A stretch of 60,931 nucleotides of DNA from NCBI GenBank assembly GCA_030589895.1, contig JAUUZQ010000008.1:1-60931 (forward strand), read 5' to 3'. How positions within the stretch are numbered: the first letter of the stretch is position 1; every line of letters starts with the position of its first letter. The DNA is from Bacteroidales bacterium. GTDB lineage: Bacteria; Bacteroidota; Bacteroidia; Bacteroidales; GCA-2748055. This document shows positions 16,930 through 26,967 of the stretch, one piece after another. The notes beneath the pieces are model-generated. The model had not been told where the DNA came from. It worked only from the letters and a program-made list of their open reading frames with translations, and made no database searches. A program made the position numbers and the translations under genes.

Positions 16930-18303
16930 TTATTTACTTCCTTCCCCTCTTCTTTTGAAGTTTCCCGATGGAGCCCCTTCCTCTTTTATCATCTTTGGGG
17001 GTTGATTTTGCTCAATCTCTCTCAATCTTTCTGCCTTCTTCTGCTTAATCACTTCCATCAGCTCTAATCCAGTAAACTTGAAGGATTCCGGGTCTTCAGG
17101 GCTCGACAACAATACAATATCGCGCTCCTTCAATCCCTGTTCAATAATTATGAAATTCTCATTTGACTCACCGAGTACAATAATTTTACGCTCTTTATCC
17201 TTACTGTAAACAAAAGAGAGGCTATCATTTGCCCTCACGGCTTCCAAAGGGACAAAAAGCACATCCTCATATTTTTTTGTAAGAATTCTGTTACTTGATG
17301 TCATGGATGGTCTCAATATAGTGTCATTTTCATTTAACTCAATGATGACTTCAAACACCTTTGCATCAGTATTTGGAAGCTGCTCCCCTATATTTGCGAC
17401 CTCTAAAACCTGTCCTGTAAAAGCTTTCTCAGGGAACGCATCCACTCCAATTTCAACTTGCTGATCAACATTCACTTTACTTATATCAATTTCATTTACA
17501 TAGGTCTTGGATATCATTTGACTTAGATCTGGTAATGTGGCAACAGTCAGATCCCATGGACTAATATCTGAGCCAGCTGTTCGTTTAGCACCATTCCATT
17601 CGCGTTTATAAATAACCATCCCCGGAGCCGGAGCCTTTATCTCAAATTGCTCTAAAATACCCTGTACATCACTCTTTCTGCGCCTTACTCTATCAAGGTT
17701 TATCTCAGATTCCCTCATATCAGCCCTGGACTGTTGAACCTTGAGCTTATAATTTTTACTTGCCTGATCAAATGCTCTACTTGCTTTTTCCTTGTTTATC
17801 TCAGCCTGTCGAATGGTAGCGGGAGGTTCGTATTTTGACTGTTCCAGTGTAATTTCAGCCTCCTCCATGTTAAATTTTAAATTGATTAAATCATCACGTA
17901 ACTTCCTTAGATTCATAGTTGTATCGAGTGATTTTCGCAGGTACGCTGACTCAAGCCTTTCAAGTTCATCAAGGATGTCTTTATGCGAATTATCTGCTTC
18001 AGACCGATCAAGCGTTGCAATCCAATCTCCTGAATCAACTACGGTCCCTTCAGCAATTAAACTCTGTATCTTCAAATTATAAATTCTCAGGTTTCTGCTG
18101 GCCAGGGAAGAAGGTCCTTGAATTTCTGTTTCATTCAATGCCTGCAGCTCCCCTGTCACCATCACAGAAATCTCAAAATCACCTCTCTCAACCTTAGCTT
18201 CTAAAATTATTTCCTTCTCCTTGCCTGAAAAACCTGAATATACCATCAGGGCAACTATTACGGATACTATTACGATGGTAACAATTAAAATTTTCTTTTT
18301 CAT
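16930..18303 (-). CDS. MacA/HlyD-type periplasmic adaptor
   Basis: A 457-residue protein anchored by one N-terminal helix (residues 5-24). The order is lipoyl/beta-barrel edge strands, a long coiled-coil hairpin (roughly residues 105-225, ELERLESAYLRKSLD through SRADMRESEINLDRVRRRKS), the return lipoyl half (FEIKAPAPGMVIYKREW) and beta-barrel/membrane-proximal domains (EKAFTGQVLEVANIG). It bridges the inner-membrane permease and TolC. The C-terminus ends in a basic, low-complexity tail (GAPSGNFKRRGEGSK). It follows glmM by 21 bp, and the permease follows it by 2 bp. The substrate is not evident. Confidence 0.9.
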   Translation of the reverse strand: MKKKILIVTIVIVSVIVALMVYSGFSGKEKEIILEAKVERGDFEISVMVTGELQALNETEIQGPSSLASRNLRIYNLKIQSLIAEGTVVDSGDWIATLDRSEADNSHKDILDELERLESAYLRKSLDTTMNLRKLRDDLINLKFNMEEAEITLEQSKYEPPATIRQAEINKEKASRAFDQASKNYKLKVQQSRADMRESEINLDRVRRRKSDVQGILEQFEIKAPAPGMVIYKREWNGAKRTAGSDISPWDLTVATLPDLSQMISKTYVNEIDISKVNVDQQVEIGVDAFPEKAFTGQVLEVANIGEQLPNTDAKVFEVIIELNENDTILRPSMTSSNRILTKKYEDVLFVPLEAVRANDSLSFVYSKDKERKIIVLGESNENFIIIEQGLKERDIVLLSSPEDPESFKFTGLELMEVIKQKKAERLREIEQNQPPKMIKEEGAPSGNFKRRGEGSK

Positions 18304-18324
18304 AAAAATAGTATTACAATATCA

Positions 18325-19710
18325 TCAATTAGTTTCATCAACGCTTACCATTATTTCCCGGATCAATTCATTAGCAATCTCTCTGGTTTTTGCCTCAGCA
18401 TAAATCCTGATAATTGGTTCAGTATTGGATTTTCTCAAATGCACCCATCCTTCGGGAGTATCAATTCTCAATCCGTCAGTCTTATTTATGCTTTTATCCT
18501 TAAACACCTCTTCCAGCCTTGAAAGTATCTTATCGATATCTGTTGCAGGAGAAAGCGCTATTTTGTTCTTTACAATTTCGTAGCCAGGATACTTCTTTCT
18601 TAAATCACTGCATTTCAACTCCTGCTCAGCCAGATGGCTCAAAAAGAGGGCTATACCAACTAGTGAATCTCTTCCTGAATGAAGCTCAGGATAAATCACT
18701 CCGCCATTTCCTTCCCCACCGATTATACATTTTTTACGCTTCATTACTTCAACAACATTGACCTCACCCACTGCTGAAGCATAGTAGGTGCCTCCATATC
18801 CCTCTGTTACATCAGCCAGGGCTCTGCTGGAAGATAAATTTGAACAGGTATTCCCGGGTGTTTTGGACAGGACATAATCAGCCACTGCTACCAGGGTATA
18901 CTCCTCTCCAAATACAGATCCATCTTCAGAAATGATAACTAATCTGTCAACATCAGGATCAACCACAAAACCCACATCAGCATTTTCTTTCTTCATCACT
19001 TCAGATATGGCTGTCAGATTTTCAGGCAGGGGTTCCGGATTATGCGGAAATTCTCCGGTAGGATCACAGTACATCTCTACAATCTCTTCAACACCAAGTT
19101 CTTTTAGTAGCTCAGGCAGAATAATCCCCCCTACAGAGTTTACGCAATCAATAACAACCTTAAATCCGGCAGATTTTATCTTCTCATGATTTACAAGTGG
19201 CAATTCCAGAACCTTTCTGATATGATAATCATTCAAACCGGCAACTGTGGATATATTCCCCAAATCGTCAACCGAAGCAAAATTGAATGACTCTTTCTCT
19301 ATTATATCGAGGATTTTTGCTCCATCATCTGCAGATAGAAATTCACCTTTGCTGTTAAGAAGTTTCAGTGCATTCCATTGTTTGGGATTATGACTGGCAG
19401 TAAGAATAATTCCACCATCCGTTTTCAACTTCACCACAGCCATTTCAACAGTCGGCGTTGTAGCCAGTCCTATCACTTGAACATCTATTCCCATACCCGA
19501 AAGCGTTGCTGAAACCAGGAGTTCAAGCATTTCACCGGAAATACGAGCATCGCGCCCAAGAACAACTGAAGCTTTCTCTTTTCCAATTTCATTCTTTAGC
19601 CATACAGCATATCCGGCAGCGAATTTTACTGCATCAAGCGGAGTCATACCATCACCAGGAAATCCGCCAATTGTACCTCTGATTCCTGAAATCGATTTAA
19701 TAAGGGTCAT
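18325..19710 (-). CDS. glmM: Phosphoglucosamine mutase
   Basis: A 461-residue alpha-D-phosphohexomutase. Opening MTLIKSISGIRGTIGG gives the GIRG substrate loop, Ser106 in TASHNPKQWNALK is the phosphoserine, DPDVDRL (251-257) binds Mg2+, GEGNGGVIYPELHSGRDSL is the sugar-binding loop and RKSNTEPIIRIY the C-terminal phosphate-binding loop. It converts GlcN-6-P to GlcN-1-P. The GEGNGG and RKSNTEP motifs fit GlmM better than phosphomannomutase, though a dual role cannot be excluded. It heads the minus-strand operon that continues into a tripartite exporter; the divergent pseudouridine synthase starts 248 bp away. Confidence 0.9.
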   Translation of the reverse strand: MTLIKSISGIRGTIGGFPGDGMTPLDAVKFAAGYAVWLKNEIGKEKASVVLGRDARISGEMLELLVSATLSGMGIDVQVIGLATTPTVEMAVVKLKTDGGIILTASHNPKQWNALKLLNSKGEFLSADDGAKILDIIEKESFNFASVDDLGNISTVAGLNDYHIRKVLELPLVNHEKIKSAGFKVVIDCVNSVGGIILPELLKELGVEEIVEMYCDPTGEFPHNPEPLPENLTAISEVMKKENADVGFVVDPDVDRLVIISEDGSVFGEEYTLVAVADYVLSKTPGNTCSNLSSSRALADVTEGYGGTYYASAVGEVNVVEVMKRKKCIIGGEGNGGVIYPELHSGRDSLVGIALFLSHLAEQELKCSDLRKKYPGYEIVKNKIALSPATDIDKILSRLEEVFKDKSINKTDGLRIDTPEGWVHLRKSNTEPIIRIYAEAKTREIANELIREIMVSVDETN

Positions 19711-19900
19711 AACTGAAAATATTTAGCTTAAGTTACTGGTTAGCAAATAGTCATACATAAAAAAGCTTGACTTAATTATTTAACTACGCTAAAGATCAAT
19801 GTTTAATAAGTAACGTAAAAGTGTAGCAATTAATATTTTTTCCAACTTTTTTTTCTTCGTTCACAAAGATATAAATATTAACGAATTTATATTTTTATTA

Positions 19901-19908
19901 TATCTTTG
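19901..19908 (+). promoter_or_regulatory. Putative -7 box (TATCTTTG) for the rluB-era-der group
   Basis: An exact TAnnTTTG 49 bp upstream of the pseudouridine synthase start, in an AT-rich divergent intergenic region. The -33 position has only TTAA rather than TTTG. Confidence 0.5.
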
Positions 19909-19957
19909 CATGCCCATCGCGAAAACGATGTAACTTACACTGATTAAGATTCATAGA

Positions 19958-20974
19958 ATGGACAATACACGAGGAAATAAAAACAAGCGACAGCAGGATG
20001 GTAAAAAGCTATCGTTTAAGCCAATTGAGAAAAGCATTACCCGAAAAAAGGATTCAGATTCAGGTGATCAAAATAGCAGGAAAGAAGCAAATGCGCACAA
20101 ATCCGGAACTTATAAAAAAGAAGCCGGGAAAAGCAAACGCTATACCGATGGAAAAGGGAAAAGCTATACCGGTGAGAAAGGCAAAAGCTACGCCGGCGGG
20201 AAAAGCAAAAGCTATACCGGTGGAAAAAAGAGCTATAAGCCTGCCAAAACAGATAGCGAAATTGTCCGTTTAAACAAGCATATCGCAGCTGCAGGTATCT
20301 GTTCCAGACGCGAAGCTGATGAACTGATCAAGGCAGGTTTGATTATGGTCAATGGTAAAGTGATCACTGAAATGGGTGTGAAGGTTGGTCCGGGCGATGA
20401 GGTACGGTACAATGGTGAGCGATTGAGGAATGAGAAAAAAGTATACCTGGTTCTAAACAAACCAAAGGATTATGTTACCACTGTTGATGATCCACATGCT
20501 GCTAAAACTGTAATGGAGCTTATTAAAGGAGCCTGCCATGAACGGATATACCCGGTAGGAAGACTCGATCGTGGTACAACAGGAGTTCTTCTGTTTACAA
20601 ATGATGGAGAACTCACAAAGAGATTGACACACCCCAGCTTTAATAAGAAAAAAATCTATCACGTCCACCTCAATAAAAATATGGTGCACTCCGATTTAGT
20701 AAAAATTTCAGAAGGAGTTGAACTGGATGATGGAGTTGTTCAGGCAGATGCGGTTGCCTATTCAAACCCCGATAGTAAAAAAGAGGTAGGAATAGAGATA
20801 CATTCAGGAAAAAACAGGGTTATCAGGCGAATGTTTGAAAAGCTGGATTACAGGGTGACAAAACTCGACAGGGTATATTTTGCAGGACTCACTAAAAAAA
20901 GTTTATCAAGAGGCAAATGGAGATTTCTAAGCGAGAAAGAGATAAAAATGTTAAAAATGAACGCATTTGAATAA
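19958..20974 (+). CDS. rRNA pseudouridine synthase, RsuA/RluB/RluE/RluF type
   Basis: A 338-residue protein. Residues about 1-98 are a lysine/glycine/tyrosine-rich low-complexity extension with the unit GKSY(T/A)GG repeated around residues 66-93. Residues 103-150 form an S4 RNA-binding domain (VRLNKHIAAAGICSRREADELI), and the synthase domain holds GRLDRGTTGVLLFTNDG with catalytic Asp204 and the KKIYHVHL and GKNRVIRRMFE motifs. It isomerises a uridine in rRNA, most like RluB (23S) from the domain order. The basic tail probably adds RNA affinity and is not usual in Proteobacteria. Its stop overlaps the start of era by 8 bp. Confidence 0.9.
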   Translation: MDNTRGNKNKRQQDGKKLSFKPIEKSITRKKDSDSGDQNSRKEANAHKSGTYKKEAGKSKRYTDGKGKSYTGEKGKSYAGGKSKSYTGGKKSYKPAKTDSEIVRLNKHIAAAGICSRREADELIKAGLIMVNGKVITEMGVKVGPGDEVRYNGERLRNEKKVYLVLNKPKDYVTTVDDPHAAKTVMELIKGACHERIYPVGRLDRGTTGVLLFTNDGELTKRLTHPSFNKKKIYHVHLNKNMVHSDLVKISEGVELDDGVVQADAVAYSNPDSKKEVGIEIHSGKNRVIRRMFEKLDYRVTKLDRVYFAGLTKKSLSRGKWRFLSEKEIKMLKMNAFE

Positions 20975-21857
20975 AGAGATTGTACATAGAGCAGGGTTTG
21001 TAAATATACTGGGCAGACCAAATGTTGGTAAATCCACCCTCATGAATGCCATGGTTGGTGAGAAATTATCAATTATCACATCAAAGGCCCAAACCACGCG
21101 ACATCGCATACACGGCATGCTGAATGATGAGAATTACCAAATAGTTTTCTCCGATACTCCAGGTATTCTTGATCCATCGTATAAGCTTCAGGAGGCGATG
21201 TTAAGAAGTGCCAGAACAGCGCTCACTGATGCAGATATTATACTTTACCTTACAGATCCGTTTGAAAAAGCTGATGAATCAGAACTCTTTCTTGAGAAAC
21301 TCAGAAATATTGAAACGCCTGTAATCCTGATCATCAACAAAGTTGACTTATCCAGTCAGGAAGATCTTGAGCAATTGGTCGATCAATGGAAGAAATTGCT
21401 ACCCAAGGCTGAAATAATTCCCATTAGTGCACTAAAAAAATTTAATGTTCAATCTATATTCTCACGCATCCTTGAACTGCTTCCGGAATCACCTCCATAT
21501 TACCCTAAAGATATGCTTACCGATAAATCGGAGCGTTTTTTCACGGGAGAGATGATCAGGGAAAGAATTCTGGTTCACTATAAAAAGGAAATTCCATATT
21601 CTGTAGAGATAGAGATAGAATCATTTAAAGAAGAAGAAAATATAATCAGAATCCGGGCTATAATTTTTGTTGAAAGAGAGACACAAAAAGGAATACTCAT
21701 TGGACATCAGGGAAATGCACTAAAGAGAATCGGGAGGGAATCACGCCTTGAGATGGAATCATTCTTCCAGAAGAAGGTCTTCCTTGAAATGTATGTTAAA
21801 GTGCAAAAAGACTGGAGAAACAACGACAGGAATCTAAAAAAATTCGGTTACAGGTAA
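20967..21857 (+). CDS. era: GTPase Era
   Basis: A 296-residue GTPase: G1 GRPNVGKST at residues 16-24, TTRHRI switch, G3 DTPG at 63-66, G4 NKVD at 123-126, and a C-terminal KH domain with the [12 protein letters not shown] loop. It acts in 30S assembly and 16S 3'-end maturation. The only plausible start is TTG at 20967: a TGA at 20958-20960 closes the frame upstream, there is no ATG before the first conserved residues ([12 protein letters not shown]), and the TTG overlaps the upstream stop codon by 8 bp. The slot between a pseudouridine synthase and der fits a ribosome-assembly operon. Confidence 0.96.
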   Translation: MNKEIVHRAGFVNILGRPNVGKSTLMNAMVGEKLSIITSKAQTTRHRIHGMLNDENYQIVFSDTPGILDPSYKLQEAMLRSARTALTDADIILYLTDPFEKADESELFLEKLRNIETPVILIINKVDLSSQEDLEQLVDQWKKLLPKAEIIPISALKKFNVQSIFSRILELLPESPPYYPKDMLTDKSERFFTGEMIRERILVHYKKEIPYSVEIEIESFKEEENIIRIRAIIFVERETQKGILIGHQGNALKRIGRESRLEMESFFQKKVFLEMYVKVQKDWRNNDRNLKKFGYR

Positions 21858-21868
21858 ACCAACAGATC

Positions 21869-23173
21869 ATGGGAAATATTGTTGCTATCGTAGGAAGACC
21901 AAATGTTGGGAAATCAACATTTTTTAATCGCATGACAGAATCACGGCATGCAATTGTTGATTCAACCAGCGGTGTAACACGCGACAGACATTATGGTCAG
22001 GTTGTGTGGAATGGCCGCGATTTTACCATTATCGATACTGGTGGGTATATCATAAATTCCGATGATATCTTTGAAGAGGAGATAAGGAAACAGGTGATAC
22101 TGGCTATCGAAGAATGTGATGTAATTCTGTTTCTCGTTGATGTTACCAACGGAATAACCGATTTGGATGAAACCATTGCAACACTGCTCAGAAAAATAGA
22201 CAAACCAGTGATGCTGGTTGTAAATAAAGTAGATAATCCTGGCAGAGCATATGACGCCAATGTATTCTATAAACTCGGTCTGGGGGAACTCTACAATGTA
22301 TCGTCAATCAATGGCAGTGGCACAGGAGATCTCCTTGATGAAGTAGTCGGACTTTTTCAAAAAGAAGATGAAATTGAAGAAGAAGATTTACCAAAAATTG
22401 CCGTTGTTGGCAGACCCAACGTAGGCAAATCATCATTGATAAATTCACTTATTGGAGAAGAAAGAAATATCGTAACTCCTGTTTCAGGAACCACAAGAGA
22501 CTCCATTAATACCAGGTATTCAAAATTTAACCATGATTTCTTTCTTGTTGATACTGCAGGTTTGCGCAAGAAAAGCAAGGTAAAAGAGGATCTGGAGTTC
22601 TACTCTGTAATGAGATCCATCAGGGCCATAGAAAGTTCAGATGTTTGTCTCCTGATGCTGGATGCCACTATTGGTATTGAGAGTCAGGATGTAAACATAT
22701 TTCACCTTATTGAAAAAAGTAAAAAAGGAGTTGTAGTTCTGGTTAATAAATGGGATCTGATTGAAAAGGAAACCGGATCTGTAAAATCATTTGAGGAAGT
22801 AATCAGGCGCAAGCTAGAGCCCTTTGTAGATATTCCAATTGTATTCGTCTCTGCACTTACTAAACAGCGAATCCATAAAGCACTGGAAGAGGTAATCAAG
22901 GTCTATGAGAACCGTAAGAAAAGAATTCCAACTTCACAACTCAATGAAGTAATGCAGGAGGTAATTCAGGCCAATCATCCCCCGGCAGAAAAAGGAAAAT
23001 ATATACAGATAAAATACGTAACTCAACTTCCGACAAGATCACCCTCCTTTGCCTTCTATTGCAATTTGCCACAATATATCAAGGATCCTTACAAGCGCTA
23101 TCTTGAGAATAAGATTCGGCAGAATTTCAACTTCACCGGCGTTCCTATTCAAATCTACATGAGAAAAAAGTAG
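21869..23173 (+). CDS. der: Ribosome-associated GTPase Der (EngA)
   Basis: A 434-residue protein with two tandem G domains: the first with GRPNVGKST at 9-17, IDTGGY and NKVD near 119-122, the second with GRPNVGKSS at 181-189, DTAG and NKWD, followed by a KH-like C-terminal domain ending [11 protein letters not shown]. It is essential for 50S assembly. Starts 11 bp after era, so the two are co-transcribed. Length and motif order are normal for the family. Confidence 0.97.
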   Translation: MGNIVAIVGRPNVGKSTFFNRMTESRHAIVDSTSGVTRDRHYGQVVWNGRDFTIIDTGGYIINSDDIFEEEIRKQVILAIEECDVILFLVDVTNGITDLDETIATLLRKIDKPVMLVVNKVDNPGRAYDANVFYKLGLGELYNVSSINGSGTGDLLDEVVGLFQKEDEIEEEDLPKIAVVGRPNVGKSSLINSLIGEERNIVTPVSGTTRDSINTRYSKFNHDFFLVDTAGLRKKSKVKEDLEFYSVMRSIRAIESSDVCLLMLDATIGIESQDVNIFHLIEKSKKGVVVLVNKWDLIEKETGSVKSFEEVIRRKLEPFVDIPIVFVSALTKQRIHKALEEVIKVYENRKKRIPTSQLNEVMQEVIQANHPPAEKGKYIQIKYVTQLPTRSPSFAFYCNLPQYIKDPYKRYLENKIRQNFNFTGVPIQIYMRKK

Positions 23174-23200
23174 GCAGGATTTTTGTGGTATATTTGTTGA

Positions 23201-23258
23201 GGAAGAAAAAGGAAATAGGGTGAAGGGTAGAGGAAAAAGGAAATAGGGTAAAGGAAAC
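23201..23258 (+). repeat. Two copies of a 29-bp purine-rich repeat
   Basis: Positions 23201-23229 and 23230-23258 share GAAAAAGGAAATAGGGT and a following A/G-rich tail, differing at a few positions. It lies in the 115-bp gap between der and the small lipoprotein, on an almost purely purine strand. A TATATTTG box at 23189-23196 just before it could be a promoter for the lipoprotein. Confidence 0.6.
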
Positions 23259-23288
23259 AGAGCTCAGAGTAAGAGCAGGAAAACATAT

Positions 23289-23795
23289 ATGAAAAAACTA
23301 TCTGTCATAATTCTTCTGATCACAGGCTTCTTATACCAGTGCCAGAAAACTCCTGTTTATCCGGATCAGCCGATCATAGATTATGAAAGTTTTAGTCTCT
23401 ACATTAGCATTAACAGTCTGGATCAGGAGGTATTGACAGGAAAAATCAACTTTAGTTTTACTGATGGAGATGGTAATATTGGGTTCGAGCCAGAAGCTGA
23501 CACCTCTTCCTTTGAGCTTCCTGATAGTCTTCGATATAATCTATTCCTCCAACTATATGACTACCACAAAGGCGATTATGTTGAAATTCCGGAAGAAGAT
23601 GGGGGCTATCTTAAATATATCATTCCCTACCTGGATAAGCAACCCCTAATAGGTACGATTTCAGTAACAATTGAGTATCCCATTATCAATTACGATACAA
23701 TTTTCTATACCTTTTTTCTCTACGACAGGGATTTGAACAGAAGCAATACAGATACTACTGAGGTTAGGATATTGTCGGGGATAGAGCTTAATTAG
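23289..23795 (+). CDS. Hypothetical lipoprotein
   Basis: A 168-residue protein with a lipoprotein signal (LITGFLYQC, Cys near residue 18) and a single beta-rich domain containing FSFTDGDGNIGFEPEAD, a motif frequent in Bacteroidota surface lipoproteins, perhaps a calcium-binding-type loop. Function unknown. It follows der by 115 bp, with its own candidate -7 box upstream. Its stop codon overlaps by 4 bp the stop of the convergent 1052-residue phosphatase gene. Confidence 0.75.
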   Translation: MKKLSVIILLITGFLYQCQKTPVYPDQPIIDYESFSLYISINSLDQEVLTGKINFSFTDGDGNIGFEPEADTSSFELPDSLRYNLFLQLYDYHKGDYVEIPEEDGGYLKYIIPYLDKQPLIGTISVTIEYPIINYDTIFYTFFLYDRDLNRSNTDTTEVRILSGIELN

Positions 23796-26700
23796 ATCTT
23801 AACTCCCATAAAGAGAACATCATCAACCTGTTCAAGGTCCTCCTTCCATAAGAAGAAATTACTCTTGATATAATTGTACTGCTCATCCATGGGTTTATCA
23901 TGAATATCACGAAGAAGGTTCTTCAGACGCACCATTTTAAATTTCCGGCCGAGAGGTCCCCCAAACTGATCCGGATATCCATCTGAGAACATATAAATGG
24001 TATCACCCTTGCTTAACTGAAATTGCTGATTGGCAAACTCTTTTCCCGAATGATCATCCTCAAGTTGTCCTCCAACTGAGCTTCGGCTGCCTTTCACATA
24101 AATCTGTTCTCCGTTCACATACAATATTATCGGTCTCATTGCAGAGCTAACAGAGAACATATTGGTTTTCAAATTAAACTCAGCAACAATGATATCCATT
24201 CCATCATTTGATCCGTCAGTCTCCCTGTTTTGATTCAAGGCCTCGCGTACTTCGTAATCAAGTGTCTTTAATACATCGGAAGGTCTATTAATTCCTGGTC
24301 TCAGGCAGATATCCTTAATGAGAGTTGTTCCAATCATAGACATAAATGCTCCGGGTACACCATGACCTGTGGAGTCTGCACATACAATTATGAACCTGTC
24401 CTCATCAAATTTATCATACCAGTAGAAATCACCACTCACAATATCCCTTGGTTGATAAAATACAAATGATCCAGAGAAAGTATTGTGTAATTTTTTAATT
24501 GGAGGAAGAATACTTGCCTGAATACGCTGTGCATAATTAATACTGTCGGTGATATCCCTGTTCTTTATCTCTATCTCCTCTTTTTGATGCACAACCTCCC
24601 TGGTTCTCTCATCCAGCTGTTGCTCAAGGTATTCCTGCAGCGCTTTTTGCTTTTGTTCCCTGATTTTAATGATCATAAATACACTAACAATAGCAAGGAC
24701 TACAACAGAAACAATAAACCACCACGCTTTCCAGATAGGAATTTTCACAGATATATGTAAGAGAGATACTTCACTGCAATTTCCATTTCCATCACATGCC
24801 TTCAACAAAAATGTATATTGTCCATCTTCAAGTCTCGGATACCTGGCAAAAGTTTCACGTGCAGGATCAGACCAATCAATATCAAAACCATCGAGCTTAT
24901 ACTGGTATGTAACCTGATCCGGATTACTCAAATTTATACCTACAAAATCGATACGAACCTTATATGCTCCATATGGGAGCTTTATATCAGATGAAGCATT
25001 ATATAAGGAATCTGAAATATTCAACTCTACAATACTTAATCTTGGTGAAATGCTATCAATCCTTGCCTTATGAGAATCATAAGTAATAATTCCATTATTC
25101 GTTCCGAATAGCATAAGACCTTCATCATTCACATCAATCGCACGGTATAATATATCTGAAGTAAAACCTGTTTCAGGTCCAAATACAGCAATATTTTTTG
25201 ACTCAGGATCAATCCTGCTCAAACCCAGCCGATGGCCAACCCAGATAAATCCATTTGGATCGACACCTACGGCATAAGTATATTTTGCCTTTAAACCATT
25301 CTCTTCATTAAATACTGCAATTGAATCCTGATCAAATTTAAAAACACCATCCTCCTTGGTAGCTGCCCAGATATTTCCGGCATCATCCTCTATCATATCT
25401 ACAAACTCAAGTTTAGGATCTCCCTGAATACTATAGCTTAGCTCCTCATTGGTAATACACTGTATTCCACTTGACTTGGTGGCGATCCAGACTTCTCCAT
25501 TGCGATCGACCAAAACATCATTGATAATATTGTGAGGCAATCCAGTATTCGTACTTTGATTTTCGATAGAACCATCTTTCAAATCAACACTATATACACC
25601 ATTATTTGTAGCAACCCAGGTAGCCTCTTCACTAGCCACAATGCCATTTATCGATTTTCCAAGTGAATTATTGGCAATAAAAAATGGAGACAAATGTCGC
25701 AAACCCTTTTTAAGAATATAAACACCTGAATACTCTGTACCAATAAATAGGTTTTGAGATTCATCCTGAAATAATGCTGTAATTTTATCACTTGGTACTC
25801 CTGAAGAAGAAACATAAAACCTCCTGTTATCAGAATTGCTTCCATCAACCCATATCAAGAGTCCCTCACTGCCATACCAGTAATTATCGTCAATCATACT
25901 TATGGAAGAAATTGCAGGCACCTCAGTATCCTGTTCAAAATCATAAAATGTAAAAGCCTGATCACGAAGAACTGCTATACCACTACTCTGTGAAGCAAAC
26001 CATACATTTCCCTCATCGTCCTGAAATATCTCCTTTATATACACTTCAGGGAGACCGCTCTTTTCATTAAAAAATAATCGATTCGATAAAGAACCATCCT
26101 CACCTGTCTGAAATCTGTATACACCTATGCCATAGTCACTTACCCACACATACCCGGGGTCACCTGCAAAAACAGTGTTGATACTACTGTATTTCAATCC
26201 TTGATCTTCACCGGCCTTTACAGCAGTGTAGTTCTCCGGATTATCTCCTTTCCCATTAACATAGTATAATCCCTCATCTTCAGTCCCAATCCAATATGTA
26301 TCATCTTCCAGACCTGCTTGAATAGTTTGAATACGGGTATATGGTAATCCCGGTATTCTGCCGACATCCACGTATCTTGAAGACCCCTTTTCCGAACTAT
26401 AGATGCTAAGTCCATCAAATCCGCCAATCATCAGAAGACCATCACCCATCAGGAAAAATGTTGAAATAGCTTTCCCTGAAAAAGATTTCAGATCATAAAT
26501 CATAGACATATCAGGCTTTATAATAATCAAGCCCGATTGCTGTGTCATCGCCAGAATATTTCCAGATTCATCCTCAACAAAGCCTGCAATAATGGATTTT
26601 GAATCCCCTTCCGGCTCAAATACTTTGAAGTGATTATCAGAGAAGCAGCTAATCATTCCGTCCATATAGCCAAACCAGCTCTTTCCTTTGGAATCAACAA

Positions 26701-26950
26701 AACTTGCATGCACAATCGATGCTGGTAACACATCCCCGGTGAAATTAGATGTAAAGCTTTTTCCATCATAGCGGCATAGCCCTTCGGCTGTACCCACCCA
26801 AAGAAAACCGTCAGGATCCTGACTTATGGTGTATGTTGACTCATGACAAAGACCGTCAGCAATTCCAAACCTCATAATCTGAAAAGACTGTCCAAACAAT
26901 GCAAGCGATGATAGAGAGAGCAATAAGTTAAGGAATAGAACTCTTTTCAT
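23792..26950 (-). CDS. Propeller-sensor SpoIIE/PP2C phosphatase
   Basis: A 1052-residue protein: signal peptide (1-21, ALFGQ), then about 670 residues of repeats of the kind DxxGxxWVGTxxGL (two-component-regulator propeller type, e.g. DPDGFLWVGTAEGL and DVNDEGLMLFGTNNGI), a Y_Y_Y-like Ig domain around 690-740, one transmembrane helix (about 743-763), a coiled coil (about 768-810) and a cytoplasmic SpoIIE-type Ser/Thr phosphatase (about 815-1052). Metal-binding Asps visible at GDFYW (D840), CADSTGHG (D859), SDGYPD (D990) and VDDVL (1043-1044). Periplasmic sensing controlling cytoplasmic dephosphorylation is thus likely. Most propeller sensors carry a histidine kinase instead. It is the last gene of a tight surface-protein operon. 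Confidence 0.9.
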   Translation of the reverse strand: MKRVLFLNLLLSLSSLALFGQSFQIMRFGIADGLCHESTYTISQDPDGFLWVGTAEGLCRYDGKSFTSNFTGDVLPASIVHASFVDSKGKSWFGYMDGMISCFSDNHFKVFEPEGDSKSIIAGFVEDESGNILAMTQQSGLIIIKPDMSMIYDLKSFSGKAISTFFLMGDGLLMIGGFDGLSIYSSEKGSSRYVDVGRIPGLPYTRIQTIQAGLEDDTYWIGTEDEGLYYVNGKGDNPENYTAVKAGEDQGLKYSSINTVFAGDPGYVWVSDYGIGVYRFQTGEDGSLSNRLFFNEKSGLPEVYIKEIFQDDEGNVWFASQSSGIAVLRDQAFTFYDFEQDTEVPAISSISMIDDNYWYGSEGLLIWVDGSNSDNRRFYVSSSGVPSDKITALFQDESQNLFIGTEYSGVYILKKGLRHLSPFFIANNSLGKSINGIVASEEATWVATNNGVYSVDLKDGSIENQSTNTGLPHNIINDVLVDRNGEVWIATKSSGIQCITNEELSYSIQGDPKLEFVDMIEDDAGNIWAATKEDGVFKFDQDSIAVFNEENGLKAKYTYAVGVDPNGFIWVGHRLGLSRIDPESKNIAVFGPETGFTSDILYRAIDVNDEGLMLFGTNNGIITYDSHKARIDSISPRLSIVELNISDSLYNASSDIKLPYGAYKVRIDFVGINLSNPDQVTYQYKLDGFDIDWSDPARETFARYPRLEDGQYTFLLKACDGNGNCSEVSLLHISVKIPIWKAWWFIVSVVVLAIVSVFMIIKIREQKQKALQEYLEQQLDERTREVVHQKEEIEIKNRDITDSINYAQRIQASILPPIKKLHNTFSGSFVFYQPRDIVSGDFYWYDKFDEDRFIIVCADSTGHGVPGAFMSMIGTTLIKDICLRPGINRPSDVLKTLDYEVREALNQNRETDGSNDGMDIIVAEFNLKTNMFSVSSAMRPIILYVNGEQIYVKGSRSSVGGQLEDDHSGKEFANQQFQLSKGDTIYMFSDGYPDQFGGPLGRKFKMVRLKNLLRDIHDKPMDEQYNYIKSNFFLWKEDLEQVDDVLFMGVKI

Positions 26951-26967
26951 TAGAATGGTATTAGTGG

